Shown in pieces: positions 16,494-25,476 of a DNA stretch of 64,000 nucleotides (its first letter is position 1; each line of letters begins with the position of its first letter). The notes below the pieces were generated by a model, which did not search any database, was not told where the DNA came from, and saw nothing but the letters and a program-made list of their open reading frames with translations. Origin of the DNA: Methylicorpusculum sp. (GTDB lineage: Bacteria; Pseudomonadota; Gammaproteobacteria; Methylococcales; Methylomonadaceae). The position numbers were made by a program, and so were the translations under genes. The stretch lies in contig NZ_JAUSBX010000036.1 of NCBI RefSeq assembly GCF_030651835.1, positions 1 through 64,000 on the forward strand. The letters run 5' to 3'.

Positions 16494-16596
16494 GCGTCAT
16501 TTCGGCAGGGATTGCCGAAATCCAGACTACATGGATAGCTCGAAGCTTACCATCCATAGCACTGGATGCCCGTTTCCCAAAGGGCATGACGGGCGC
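16494..16596. repeat. Palindromic repeat starting GCGTCATTTCGGCAGGGATT
   Basis: The sequence begins GCGTCATTTCGGCAGGG, contains GGATTGCCGAAATCCAG and CACTGGATGCCCG, and ends GGGCATGACGGGC, so CGTCAT at the left faces ATGACG at the right. This is a widespread intergenic repeat type in proteobacteria. It lies upstream of the interrupted DUF2442 gene and downstream of ackA. Confidence 0.6.
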
Positions 16597-16670
16597 TTTT
16601 ATAGTTGGCTGAAACATTACTAATCAGGTTTCTTGGATTCACATTAGAAGTGATTAAGAGAAAAACAATA

Positions 16671-17858
16671 CTAATTCAATAATGCCCAAGTCTCCTGAGC
16701 AATCTGCAATTCTTCGTGGGTTCGGATGACCAGGATGCGCGTTTTTTGTCCCGTTTGGGCAATGTCGCAAACGTCAGCGTTTTGGCTTTTATTTGCTGCG
16801 TCGTCAATTATTAGGCCTAAATGCGCTAAACCGTCGCAGACCAGGCTTCGCACCATTGCCGCATTTTCGCCCACGCCGCCGGTAAAAATGAGCGCATCGA
16901 TGCCGCCCATAACAGCCCAGTAAGCGCCGATGTATTTTTTTATCCGATAACAGTACATGTCCAGCGCCAGGGTTGCTGATGCTTCGCCTTGCTGACTGCG
17001 GATGATGAGCTCTCTAACGTCGTTAGTTCCGGTCAGCGCAGTTAAGCCAGAAGCATGATTAAGTTGCCAGTCAATCCGTGAGGCTTCCATTTGGTGAAAT
17101 GTTTGTAAATAAGTGGGTATGGCCGGGTCAATATCGCCGCTGCGCGCCCCCATCATCAAACCTTCCAGTGGCGTGAAGCCCATGGACGTATCGACACATT
17201 GACCCTTGGCAATTGCTGCCGCACTGGCGCCATTGCCCAAATGCAGGCTGATCACTGATGTCTCAGCCAGCGATTTTCCTAAAAACGCCGCAGCTTTTTG
17301 CGCGACATAATGATGCGAAGTACCGTGAAACCCGTAACGCCGGATACCGAAGGTTTGATACCAGAGCTCAGGAATCGCGTAACGATAAGCCCGAGGCGGT
17401 AATGTGTGATGATAAGCCGTATCAAACACGGCCACCTGTGGAATTCCGGGGAACCTCCTGTGACAGATCGCAATGCCGTTCAGATTGATAGGATTATGTA
17501 ACGGAGCAAAGGCGCTGAGCTCTTCGATCGCCTTGATTACGTCATCAGTCACGCGGGTGGCAGATGCAAATCTTGACCCGCCATGAACAACCCGATGGGC
17601 GATAGCGCCAAACTCAATAGCTGAAGCTAATGCCTTGAAAACCAGATCAAACGCGGCCTGATGATCGGGCGCGTTGACCTGACTTATCTTTTCATGCGTC
17701 GGATTTGAAGCATTAGTTTCCCAATGCTTCAGTCTTGCGTCACCGGAACCGATGCGTTCGAGAAGACCTTTGACCAGCACCCTGCCCTCAGGCATCTCCA
17801 GCAGCTCGTACTTTATCGACGAACTGCCGGAATTGATGACCAAAATGTTTGGAAGCAT
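16671..17858 (-). CDS. ackA: Acetate kinase
   Basis: AckA interconverts acetyl phosphate + ADP and acetate + ATP. The 395-residue protein has the N-terminal ASKHA signature ILVINSGSSSIKYEL, the phosphate-binding VAHRVVHGG segment, YGFHGTSHHYV, the HLGNGASAAAI motif with SMGFTPLEG after it, and FTGGVGENA near the C-terminus. Length is normal for the family. ATG 17858 lies 30 bases beyond the phosphoketolase stop, indicating one operon. Together they turn xylulose 5-phosphate or fructose 6-phosphate into acetate with ATP gain, a route described in gammaproteobacterial methanotrophs. Confidence 0.93.
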   Translation of the reverse strand: MLPNILVINSGSSSIKYELLEMPEGRVLVKGLLERIGSGDARLKHWETNASNPTHEKISQVNAPDHQAAFDLVFKALASAIEFGAIAHRVVHGGSRFASATRVTDDVIKAIEELSAFAPLHNPINLNGIAICHRRFPGIPQVAVFDTAYHHTLPPRAYRYAIPELWYQTFGIRRYGFHGTSHHYVAQKAAAFLGKSLAETSVISLHLGNGASAAAIAKGQCVDTSMGFTPLEGLMMGARSGDIDPAIPTYLQTFHQMEASRIDWQLNHASGLTALTGTNDVRELIIRSQQGEASATLALDMYCYRIKKYIGAYWAVMGGIDALIFTGGVGENAAMVRSLVCDGLAHLGLIIDDAANKSQNADVCDIAQTGQKTRILVIRTHEELQIAQETWALLN

Positions 17859-17887
17859 GACTCGCGCCTTATCTGATCAATCCCGCC

Positions 17888-20296
17888 TCAATCAAACGGC
17901 CAGGTCCAATTGGCGATTTCACTCTTGTCGGTGCCATGTTCATGGGCGTAGCTGAGATTATCGATAATTTCATTTTTCATCTGTTCTTTCAAATGAGCGG
18001 CTTTGGCGCTTAACCAAGGCACCCGGTCTATGACATCGATCACCAGATTGAAACGGTCGATTTGATTCAGTATGGCCAGTTCCATAGGCGTATTGATGTT
18101 ACCGCGCTCTTTATAACCCCGCACATGCAGATTGTCATGATTGGTAAAGCGGTACGCAAGTTTGTGAATCAACCAGGGATAGCCGTGGAAATTAAAAATA
18201 ACCGGTTTATCCGTGGTAAAAAGACTGTCGAACTCCCGATGAGACAAACCATGCGGATGTTCCGTCGCGGGTTGTAATTTAAACAAATCAACAACATTGA
18301 CAAAGCGCAGCTTAAGTTCGGGAACATGTGCGCGCAAAATCGCCGTTGCTGCCAAGGCTTCCTGAGTTGCCACATCACCGCACGACGCCATGACCACATC
18401 AGGCACTTCACCCTGATCATTACTGGCTTTGGACCAAATCCCGATGCCTTTGGCGCAATGCACGACGGCTTCGTCAATGGTCGTAAATTGCAGATGTTTT
18501 TGTTTATCAGCAACGATGACGTTGATTTTGTCGGTGGAACGCAAGCAGTGATCGGCTACGACCAGCAGTGTGTTGGCATCCGGCGGCAGATAAATACGCG
18601 TGACCTGCGGACTCTTATTGGTTAACAGATCGATAAAACCAGGATCCTGATGCGAAAAGCCGTTGTGATCCTGACGCCAGACTGTCGATGACAGTAAAAT
18701 ATTCTCGGATGCAACCGAAGCCCGCCAGGCAACCAGATTGGAAATGGCCAGCCATTTCGCATGCTGATTGATCATTGAATCAATGACATGGGCAAACGCT
18801 TCGTAGGTATGAAAAAACCCATGGCGCCCGGAGAGTAAATAGCCTTCCATCCAGCCGATCAGGGTATGCTCGGACAGCATTTCCATCACGCGGCCATCCT
18901 GGCTTAATTCGCCCCCGTCCGCATCTTCCGGCAGATAATCGGCCATCCAGCATTTTTTAGACGCTTCAAATACCGCCTGCAAACGGTTTGACGCTGTTTC
19001 GTCCGGGCCGAAGACTCGAAAATTAGCCGCATTCAGACTTAAGGTATCCCGTAAAAACTCTCCCAGCGGCTTGGTGTTTTCATATTCCGCACCCCCCGCT
19101 TTTTTGACTTCGACAGCATACTGACGAAAATCGGGCATTTTAAGTTCTTTTCGCAGCATGCCGCCATTGGCGTGAAGATTGGCGCTCATCCTTCGTGTGC
19201 CCTGCGGTGCCAAGGAGCGCAGGTCCTCTACCAAGCGCCCTTGCCCATCAAACAACTTAGCCGGTTCATAGCTCAACAGCCAGTCTTCCAGCAACTTTAA
19301 CGATTCCGGATTTTCCCGCACATCGGAAAACGGAACCTGATGAGAGCGCCACGAGCCTTCCGCTTTATGACCTTTGACCGTTTTAGGGCCAGACCATCCT
19401 TTAGGGGAACGTAATACAATCATGGGCCAAAAGGGGCGCTCCAGTGTCGTCTTTTCTCCGGAACGGGCGCTATGTTGAATGGCTTTGATTTCACCAATCA
19501 CCGTATTTAAAGTCGCGGCCATCTTCTGATGCATATCCGCAGGATCATCGCCTTCAACAAAATAAGGACGATAGCCGTAACCCATAAAAAGCGCTTCCAG
19601 TTCCTGATGACTGATTCGCGCCAAAATTGTCGGATTGGCGATTTTGTAGCCGTTCAAATTCAATATAGGCAGAACGGCCCCGTCCCGTTGTGGATTTAAA
19701 AATTTATTGGAATGCCAGGCGGTAGCCAGAGGCCCGGTCTCCGCTTCGCCATCGCCGACGACGCAGGCGACGATCAAGTCAGGATTATCAAATGCGGCAC
19801 CATAAGCATGCGACAAGCTATAGCCCAGCTCGCCGCCTTCATGAATCGAACCCGGTGTTTCGGGCGTTACATGCGAACCGATGTGTCCGGGAAAAGAAAA
19901 TTGCTTAAAAAATTTGCGCAATCCTTCTTCATCCAGGCTTTTATCCGGGTAAACTTCGGAATAAGTTTCTTCAAGGTAGCTCGGACCCAATACGCCCGGC
20001 GCACCATGACCCGGACCCGCGATAAAAATAACATCAAGGTCCTGTTCTTTAATCAGACGATTGAGATGAGCCCAGGTAAATGAGAGCGCAGGGCTCGCAC
20101 CCCAATGGCCCAGCAGACGGTGCTTGATATGCTCAACAGTCAACGGCTCTTTAAGAAGGGGGTTGTCCTTCAAATAAATCATGCCCACAGATAAATAGTT
20201 ACAAGCACACCACCAGGCATGAATTTTTCTTAATGCTTCCTGATCAAGCGGCCCGGAACCCGACTGTGAAAGATGAGCATGTTCCCAAGTAGTCAT
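17888..20296 (-). CDS. xfp: Phosphoketolase (xylulose 5-phosphate / fructose 6-phosphate)
   Basis: An 802-residue thiamine diphosphate enzyme that cleaves xylulose 5-phosphate (and often fructose 6-phosphate) with phosphate to acetyl phosphate plus a triose or tetrose phosphate. Visible are the [20 protein letters not shown] motif near residue 130, the diphosphate-binding [19 protein letters not shown] motif near 180, [24 protein letters not shown], and C-terminal [13 protein letters not shown]. The ATG at 20296 has GGAG seven bases upstream. It leads the xfp-ackA operon. Substrate preference cannot be told from sequence. Confidence 0.94.
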   Translation of the reverse strand: MTTWEHAHLSQSGSGPLDQEALRKIHAWWCACNYLSVGMIYLKDNPLLKEPLTVEHIKHRLLGHWGASPALSFTWAHLNRLIKEQDLDVIFIAGPGHGAPGVLGPSYLEETYSEVYPDKSLDEEGLRKFFKQFSFPGHIGSHVTPETPGSIHEGGELGYSLSHAYGAAFDNPDLIVACVVGDGEAETGPLATAWHSNKFLNPQRDGAVLPILNLNGYKIANPTILARISHQELEALFMGYGYRPYFVEGDDPADMHQKMAATLNTVIGEIKAIQHSARSGEKTTLERPFWPMIVLRSPKGWSGPKTVKGHKAEGSWRSHQVPFSDVRENPESLKLLEDWLLSYEPAKLFDGQGRLVEDLRSLAPQGTRRMSANLHANGGMLRKELKMPDFRQYAVEVKKAGGAEYENTKPLGEFLRDTLSLNAANFRVFGPDETASNRLQAVFEASKKCWMADYLPEDADGGELSQDGRVMEMLSEHTLIGWMEGYLLSGRHGFFHTYEAFAHVIDSMINQHAKWLAISNLVAWRASVASENILLSSTVWRQDHNGFSHQDPGFIDLLTNKSPQVTRIYLPPDANTLLVVADHCLRSTDKINVIVADKQKHLQFTTIDEAVVHCAKGIGIWSKASNDQGEVPDVVMASCGDVATQEALAATAILRAHVPELKLRFVNVVDLFKLQPATEHPHGLSHREFDSLFTTDKPVIFNFHGYPWLIHKLAYRFTNHDNLHVRGYKERGNINTPMELAILNQIDRFNLVIDVIDRVPWLSAKAAHLKEQMKNEIIDNLSYAHEHGTDKSEIANWTWPFD

Positions 20297-20932
20297 ACGT
20301 TTTCTCCACTGATTGATAGTAAATTTAATTAGCCTAAAATTATTTCAAGCATTTGGTTTTAGAATACTTATTTTATGCTTCGCATTAATATAAAGGGGGC
20401 AGCACTCTATCTTGCACGACAAACTACATTTTTCTGACGATCGAAGTCTACTTTATCCTTATCTGAATTTCACGTTAAAAAACAGGCGTTGTCCGTCCGC
20501 AAACGAACATCGATGAAAGCTTCAACCGCTGATCACGTCGATTGCTGAGCTACGCTCTCCGTGCTAATGCTACTTTCGTGGTTTATATGAAATCAGAACC
20601 CGGTAAGGCAGATTCGCCAACAGGCAATCCGCCATGGCTTTAAAGAGTGTTGGGGTTTTGCTAATTGGGTGACCCTAAGATTTTGACTTGACCCTAAGTT
20701 TTTTTTAAATGGCCACTCTTGCAAAAGCATTTCGATGGTGCAGTGAATTAAAAGTTCATGTCCGTTGTGGGAGTTGTCGGTGACATTGAAATCGCCGTGG
20801 ACATTTTATCACCGTCGTTATTAAAATCGCGCAATCAAAATCTCCTGTGTTGTCATATTTTGATGCTGCCATTCTGAAGTGCTAATGTGAAGTTCAGCCG
20901 CGTAGCGTTAGCGAAGTCGGCTGGGCGCAAGG
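20297..20932. other. 636-base intergenic stretch at the edge of the accessory island
   Basis: No convincing gene is seen. The first 100 bases presumably hold the leftward xfp promoter. At 20660-20679 lies GCTAATTGGGTGACCCTAAG, followed by a second TTGACCCTAAG at 20688; both resemble a motif at 30165-30183 on the far side of the restriction operon. A 24-codon frame from 20709 (MATLAKAFRWC...) may be a gene remnant. Near 20892-20924 is a small hairpin with AGCCG and CGGCT arms. Confidence 0.5.
20660..20706 (+). repeat. GGGTGACCCTAAG-type direct repeat, left copy
   Basis: GCTAATTGGGTGACCCTAAG is followed nine bases later by TTGACCCTAAGTTTTTTTT. The right-hand copy GCTAATGGGTGACCCTAAG lies at 30165. 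The pair encloses hicAB and the restriction operon and could mark island boundaries or be ends of a vanished mobile element. Confidence 0.5.
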
Positions 20933-21154
20933 CTAAGCATACAGCGCCTCAACGAATTCATCGACGGAAATGCCGGCTTGTTTCAGAACTCCGCTCAGCG
21001 TACCAGCTTTTAGTTCAACGTGGTTTGGCACGACGCAACCCGAGGAACCGCGCCGCATCACGATATGGCTACCGCGCTGCCGTGCAACCACGAATCCCAG
21101 ACGCTGCAAAACCTTTACAGCCTCTGCTCCCGAAACAACCGGCAATTTAGGCAC
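20933..21154 (-). CDS. hicA: HicA-type mRNA interferase toxin
   Basis: A 73-residue HicA toxin with the double-stranded-RNA-binding-like fold: SGAEAVKVLQRLGFVVARQRGSHIVMRR, where the histidine of GSHIVM is the catalytic residue, then VPNHVELKAGTL and ISVDEFVEAL. HicA cleaves mRNA and is neutralised by HicB. The start is a GTG at 21154 overlapping the last codons of hicB, so the antitoxin gene comes first, unlike the classic hicA-hicB order but common in this subgroup. Confidence 0.85.
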   Translation of the reverse strand: MPKLPVVSGAEAVKVLQRLGFVVARQRGSHIVMRRGSSGCVVPNHVELKAGTLSGVLKQAGISVDEFVEALYA

Positions 21155-21353
21155 GTTCCGGCACTTGGAATGAGGTCAGCAGAGGCCGCCCGACGATGGT
21201 AAGAGGGAATTCTTCGAGATAAAGCTCGGTCGCTTCACGCAAATTACTCAAAGCCTCTTCAACGGTTTCACCTTGTGTAGTTGTGCCGGTTTCTGGATTG
21301 AAGGCGATATATCCCCCTTCGGGGCTTGGCGTTAAAACTGCTGAGAGTTCCAT
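21147..21353 (-). CDS. hicB: HicB-type antitoxin
   Basis: A 68-residue antitoxin starting at the ATG 21353 (MELSAVLTPSPEGGYIAF); the upstream codons back to 21389 are atypical for the family. The YIAFNPETGTTTQGETVEEALSNL segment is the partial RNase H-like fold of HicB that binds HicA. No C-terminal ribbon-helix-helix or helix-turn-helix domain is present, so DNA binding may need other residues. It overlaps hicA by eight bases. Confidence 0.83.
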   Translation of the reverse strand: MELSAVLTPSPEGGYIAFNPETGTTTQGETVEEALSNLREATELYLEEFPLTIVGRPLLTSFQVPERA

Positions 21354-21422
21354 GGGTTTGTCCGTTAATGATGCGGGGGTTAAAGACAAGGATAACTTGC
21401 CTCAATGATCAAGCTTAATCGA

Positions 21423-21617
21423 TTATAAATAACTGATACGATTTTGCTCAATTTTTATGTGCTTACGCTTTTGAAGCTCATGGATAAAAGTGTCGATATC
21501 CGCCTCTGAAATGCCACTCTGGAATTGAAACATCGACTTTATTGAATTGACTAACTTCTTTTTCTTGCTCGGTCTCAATTTCAAAAGCCGTTCAACAGCG
21601 TGTCCGATGGTGTCCAT
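21423..21617 (-). CDS. Small basic protein of unknown function
   Basis: The ATG at 21617 gives a 64-residue protein beginning MDTIGHAVERLLKLRPSKKK, rich in lysine and arginine, with two predicted helices separated by a SGISEADIDTFIHEL segment and ending IKIEQNRISYL, a layout like a small winged-helix or helix-turn-helix domain. The frame is open further upstream (to 21815) but without similar composition. It lies between hicB and the truncated ATPase. I do not recognise the family; DNA binding is only a guess from charge and layout. Confidence 0.5.
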   Translation of the reverse strand: MDTIGHAVERLLKLRPSKKKKLVNSIKSMFQFQSGISEADIDTFIHELQKRKHIKIEQNRISYL

Positions 21618-22038
21618 TTCGTCAGTTGCTTGGGGTTCGTGATTTTGGAACTTTTTATGGCAACTTCTGGCTCTGATCGATTTTGTGGGTTTGATGACAA
21701 ACTGCAGAGCAAGGGGCAATTCGATGCGGTAATAATGGAAGCTTGCCGGTCTATTGCAATTTATTACCGAATGACCGGCAGCTTCAATCGCCATCGGCAC
21801 GGTCCGGCAATTCAATCGCTAAAAATGCAAACAATCCTCCACCATCGACGCCACCAGATATGCCGAGTCCGAACTCTTCCAATCAGATAGGTCTGCCAGC
21901 AACAAAACGGGAAATGCCTAAGTCTGAAGTCGCGGATCAAAGAGCAACGGGGGGATAAGTTTTGCAATATAGCAAAACGGCATGAGAATTGACTGTCAAA
22001 GCAACCTTTAGAGGAATAACCGGTTAAAGTGATTGATC
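21618..22038. other. 420-base non-coding stretch in the island
   Basis: No supported gene. It lies between the 64-residue basic protein and the truncated ATPase, where the missing 3' two-thirds of the ATPase gene would be expected, so it is probably a deletion scar or degraded sequence. Confidence 0.4.
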
Positions 22039-22428
22039 TTAAAGAAAGTTAATTCGAAAATCGGTTTTATCCGCAGGATCATTCTTGATCAGATAGTCCT
22101 GCGATACCTTGTCGCCGTCCACCCAGACGAAGGGGCGCTTTTGTTTGGCAGTATCCGCCTGAATACGCACGATGTGGCCGCGAATCGCATATTCCAGCGT
22201 GTAGTCGAAGGAGGCATCGCGGTCCAGATCGATGTCGCGAAATAAGGTAATCAGCGCCTCGATCAAATTGGATTTGCCGGTGCCGTTTTGGCCGATTAAG
22301 GCATGGCTACGGATCGGTTTGCCGGTTTGATCGCACGCTTGCGGCAACGGCTCGAACTGGCTTGAAAATTCAATCGCCATATCGCGCAAATTGCGAAAAT
22401 TGGGGATCGCCAGGTAGCGCAATTGCAT
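22039..22428 (-). pseudogene. AAA-type ATPase, 5' fragment
   Basis: The 129-residue product starts MQLRYLAIPNFRNLRDMAIE, typical of RecF/SMC-like AAA ATPases of defence loci, and has the Walker A motif IGQNGTGKSN near residue 45. It ends at KTDFRINFL without the coiled-coil, signature or Walker B regions, so only the first part of a gene usually several hundred codons long remains. The ATG at 22428 lies next to the hsdS stop (22430-22432), so it was the last gene of the restriction operon. It may encode an ATPase accessory to the system. The fragment is unlikely to work alone. Confidence 0.75.
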
Positions 22429-22429
22429 C

Positions 22430-24418
22430 TCAGGCCTCCGCGCGCTCGGCGGTGACTTGCCGCATTTCGGCGACTTCGGGTTCTTGAATCCAGCCATGCG
22501 CCACTTCGGTTTTGAGTTGCGCGTAAAACGCATCAATCTCGCCGCCGTAGCGTTGCCACAAATCCTTGGCGCTCATTTCGCCATTGTGTCGGGTTAGCAG
22601 GTTTGCCAACGGGGCCTGGGCTTTGATGTCTGGGGTTTGGCTCAGGCGGATTGGGGCGATGAGTTCGGTTGGTGGGGCTTTCATGGGCTCCTCGTTTGGT
22701 TCTGTGGCGATGCCTGTAAAAGTTGAAATGGCAGCAATACATAAACGTTCAGATAACTTTTGACTCTCTAGAAGTTGTGATTCCAGAGAATCGCAACAGC
22801 GCATGAGCTCTTCTAAACGCTTTACGATCCTAGATTGTTCTTGAAGTGGGGGAAGCGGTATTAATATTGAGCTGATGTGATTTTGATTAACCGTCTTTTG
22901 TCCCGCTGTAGTAACGAATTTACCCGCAATCTGTTGGCGAATAAATGGACTTTTAGAGGCGAACCAAATATATGCCACATTAATCATTTTTGGTATCAGG
23001 CGTAAACGAATAAAGTGATCGCAATACGCGATGTGCTCAAGATCAACCTTGATAAAACTACCAACTAAATCAGAACTGCCATTTACTCGGGTTATCAGAA
23101 TGTCACCTTCTCGCAGGAAATATTTTTCTTTCTAAACATCGTTTAATTGAATTGACCTTGGTTCCAACAAAGAAATCTTATTATTAGCGATATCTGCTAG
23201 CCTCAGAACCGTGATTGAATCACCTGAGCTTCCTTGTCTCTTTGATATGCCATTTTGAAAGTTTGGAGCTAATTCACCAAGTCGAGTCCATAGCCAATTT
23301 TTAGGTATATCAAACGGCAAATCATCTACTTGCAATTTAGGAAACGACTTTGGTCTGTTTGTTCTTTTATTTTGAAGTAACTTTTGCTCAATTGTTTTAA
23401 TTTCCTCAAATGTTACAAGAGCTGGTGTATCAACGTCTTTCTGTTCCGTAAGAAACCCTCGTATAGCTAAATCAAGAAGTAAATTTCTCAACCCCACTAC
23501 ATCATCCGGCGCACTAAATAACTGTCCAAAGTTGTTGGCGAGGCTTGTCCAGGTGGTTTGGAGTTCGTGGGGACTGGTTGCGGTGGCGACGGCTTGCAGC
23601 ATGGACTGGCGCAAGGCGTTTTGCAGTTTGCGGCGCTGCTGCTGTTGCTGTTCCAGCCTATCGCACAAGGCCATCAACTCATCGACTTTGGCGACGATGC
23701 GGGCTTGTTCGTCAAGTGGTGGTAGCGGGACCGGCAATTCTCGTACCTTATCCGCATTTAAATTTTGTACAACAGCACCAGCGGCTGACTTTAGGAAAAA
23801 GTTAGCGACGAATGGTGAAGAAAGTAAGTGATAAAGGTAGTCCTTTTCAAGGCATGAGGGTGGATGAATTCTTAACCAACCGTCATGAATGCATCCTTCT
23901 ATGTTTGTAATGTATGGGCGACCAAAACTCATTGAATTGGTTAATAAAAAATCGCCTGGATAAACCATCCGAGTTTTAACCAAACCCTCCTTCTTTATTT
24001 TTTCTCTCGTCGAAGTGATGAATTTCGAACCCTTGATAGTATCTCCTATTTTTATCCAGCTCAATCCGTCTGGATCGTTGGTTAAAAAATCATCAATTGG
24101 TCGAGGAGATCCACCACGTTCTATTTCAGCTATATCACCAAGGCGAACCCACTCCCATCCTTGAGGTTTTTCGAATGGCATATCCGAAGTGCTAATCTTT
24201 GATAGCGTATTTGGAAGTTTTGATTTGCTATTATTTGATACATCTCGTTTTCCAGCAGTAATGTTTTTTAGTAACTCACTAGCTGGCGAATCATTTGAAT
24301 CTTGTGCAATTAATCTGCCCTGTACAGCCAAGGCCAATACCATTTCACGCAATCGCACCAAGCCCCCCGGCGCATTCGCAATATGCCCAAACTCCGCCAA
24401 AAACTGTTGCGCATCCAT
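22430..24418 (-). pseudogene. hsdS: Type I restriction specificity subunit HsdS, one in-frame TAG stop
   Basis: The full frame would encode about 662 residues with two target-recognition domains, each followed by a conserved helical spacer (LPPLDEQARIVAKVDELMALCDRLE after the first; LPPLQEQSRIVKRLEELMRCCDSLE after the second). It is interrupted by one TAG at 23132-23134, inside the second recognition domain, after QLNDV and before KEKYFLREGDIL, where a glutamate codon (GAG) is the likely ancestor. Frame and sequence continue intact on both sides. The upstream piece (428 residues) carries one full recognition domain. The ATG at 24418 overlaps the stop of the DUF1016 gene (TGATG). Confidence 0.85.
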
Positions 24419-25476
24419 CAGGCTTCCTCGCCGTTTTGGTCGGTCGTGCGGTTGTCCAGCCGTTGCCGGAAGCGGGTGATGGCTTCGTGCAGTTTTTGTT
24501 GCAGCAGGGCTTTGGGTGGCAGTTCGGTTAGGTATTCGGCAACGTGAATGCCACTGGCGTCCAGTTCCAGCAGTTCGATTTGTTCCTGTTTTTTACCGCT
24601 GCACAAGATAATGCCCAGCGGTGCGGCTTCGCCGGGTTCCTGTTCGTGTTTAGCCAGCCAGCGTAAATACAGTTCCATTTGGCCTTTGTCGGCAGCTTTG
24701 AAGTCACCCAGTTTTAAATCGATTGCCACCAAGCGTTTGAGGCGGCGGTTGTAAAACAGCAGGTCGATGTAGAAATCGTCGTTGTCGATTTGCAGCCGCT
24801 TTTGGCGGGCAACAAAGGTAAAACCTGCGCCGAGTTCCAGCAGAAAATTTTCCAGTTCACGCAGTATGGCGTCTTCCAGGTCTTTTTCCAGATAGCGGTC
24901 TTGCAGGCCGAGAAAGTCCAATACGTAGTGGTCTTTGAGTATCAGCGTTGGACTTATCTGGTCTGTCGCGCGTAAATTGGCTAATTCACTGGCCAGCAGT
25001 TCATCGGGCAAGAGGGATAAGGCGGTCCGTTCAAACAGCAAGGAATCCAATCGCTCTTGCAAAGTGCGAGTACTCCAGCGTTCTTGCTGGCACATTTGCA
25101 GGTAAAAATCCCGTTTAAGTGGGTCGTCGATATAGATCAGGGTTTTGATATGCGTCCAGCTCAATTGTCTCCGCACTGCGGAGACAATTTCGGGGTCGGC
25201 AAAGACTTCAGCAAAACGCAGCATGTGGCGCAGGCTTTTAGCGGAAAAGCCGCGTCCGTAGTCGGTTTCTAATTGTCTCGCCAGTGTCGAGACAATGTGC
25301 TCGCCGTATTCCGCACGTTGGTGGTTCAACACTTCGCTGCGGATGCGTTGGCCGATGTGCCAGTAGAGCCGGGTCAAGGCGCTGTTGACGGTAACGGCTA
25401 GTGCACTGCGGCTGGATTCGATTAACTGGCGGATGTCGCCGATTAATTGAGGATTGGCTGGTGTGGCTTGTTTCAT
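24418..25476 (-). CDS. DUF1016 / PDDEXK-family nuclease (YhcG-like) inside the restriction operon
   Basis: A 352-residue protein. The N-terminal part (about 10-150) matches the DUF1016 domain: ALTRLYWHIGQRIR, YGEHIVSTLARQLETDYG, FSAKSLRHMLRFAE, LSWTHIKTLIYIDD. The C-terminal part is a PDDEXK nuclease fold: a glutamate helix, DDFYIDLLFYNRRLKRLVAI and then the DLK catalytic lysine. Such proteins are frequent companions of restriction systems and have been linked to DNA breakage or recombination. It starts within the hsdM stop (ATGA) and ends in the hsdS start (TGATG), so it is translated as part of the operon. Its role is not established. Confidence 0.82.
   Translation of the reverse strand: MKQATPANPQLIGDIRQLIESSRSALAVTVNSALTRLYWHIGQRIRSEVLNHQRAEYGEHIVSTLARQLETDYGRGFSAKSLRHMLRFAEVFADPEIVSAVRRQLSWTHIKTLIYIDDPLKRDFYLQMCQQERWSTRTLQERLDSLLFERTALSLLPDELLASELANLRATDQISPTLILKDHYVLDFLGLQDRYLEKDLEDAILRELENFLLELGAGFTFVARQKRLQIDNDDFYIDLLFYNRRLKRLVAIDLKLGDFKAADKGQMELYLRWLAKHEQEPGEAAPLGIILCSGKKQEQIELLELDASGIHVAEYLTELPPKALLQQKLHEAITRFRQRLDNRTTDQNGEEA

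Noticed and set aside
16420-16617. A 65-codon minus-strand frame upstream of the DUF2442 gene
   Set aside because: Most of it is the GTCATTTCGGCAGGG repeat translated; its end overlaps the DUF2442 start in another frame. No DUF4160-like partner sequence is visible.
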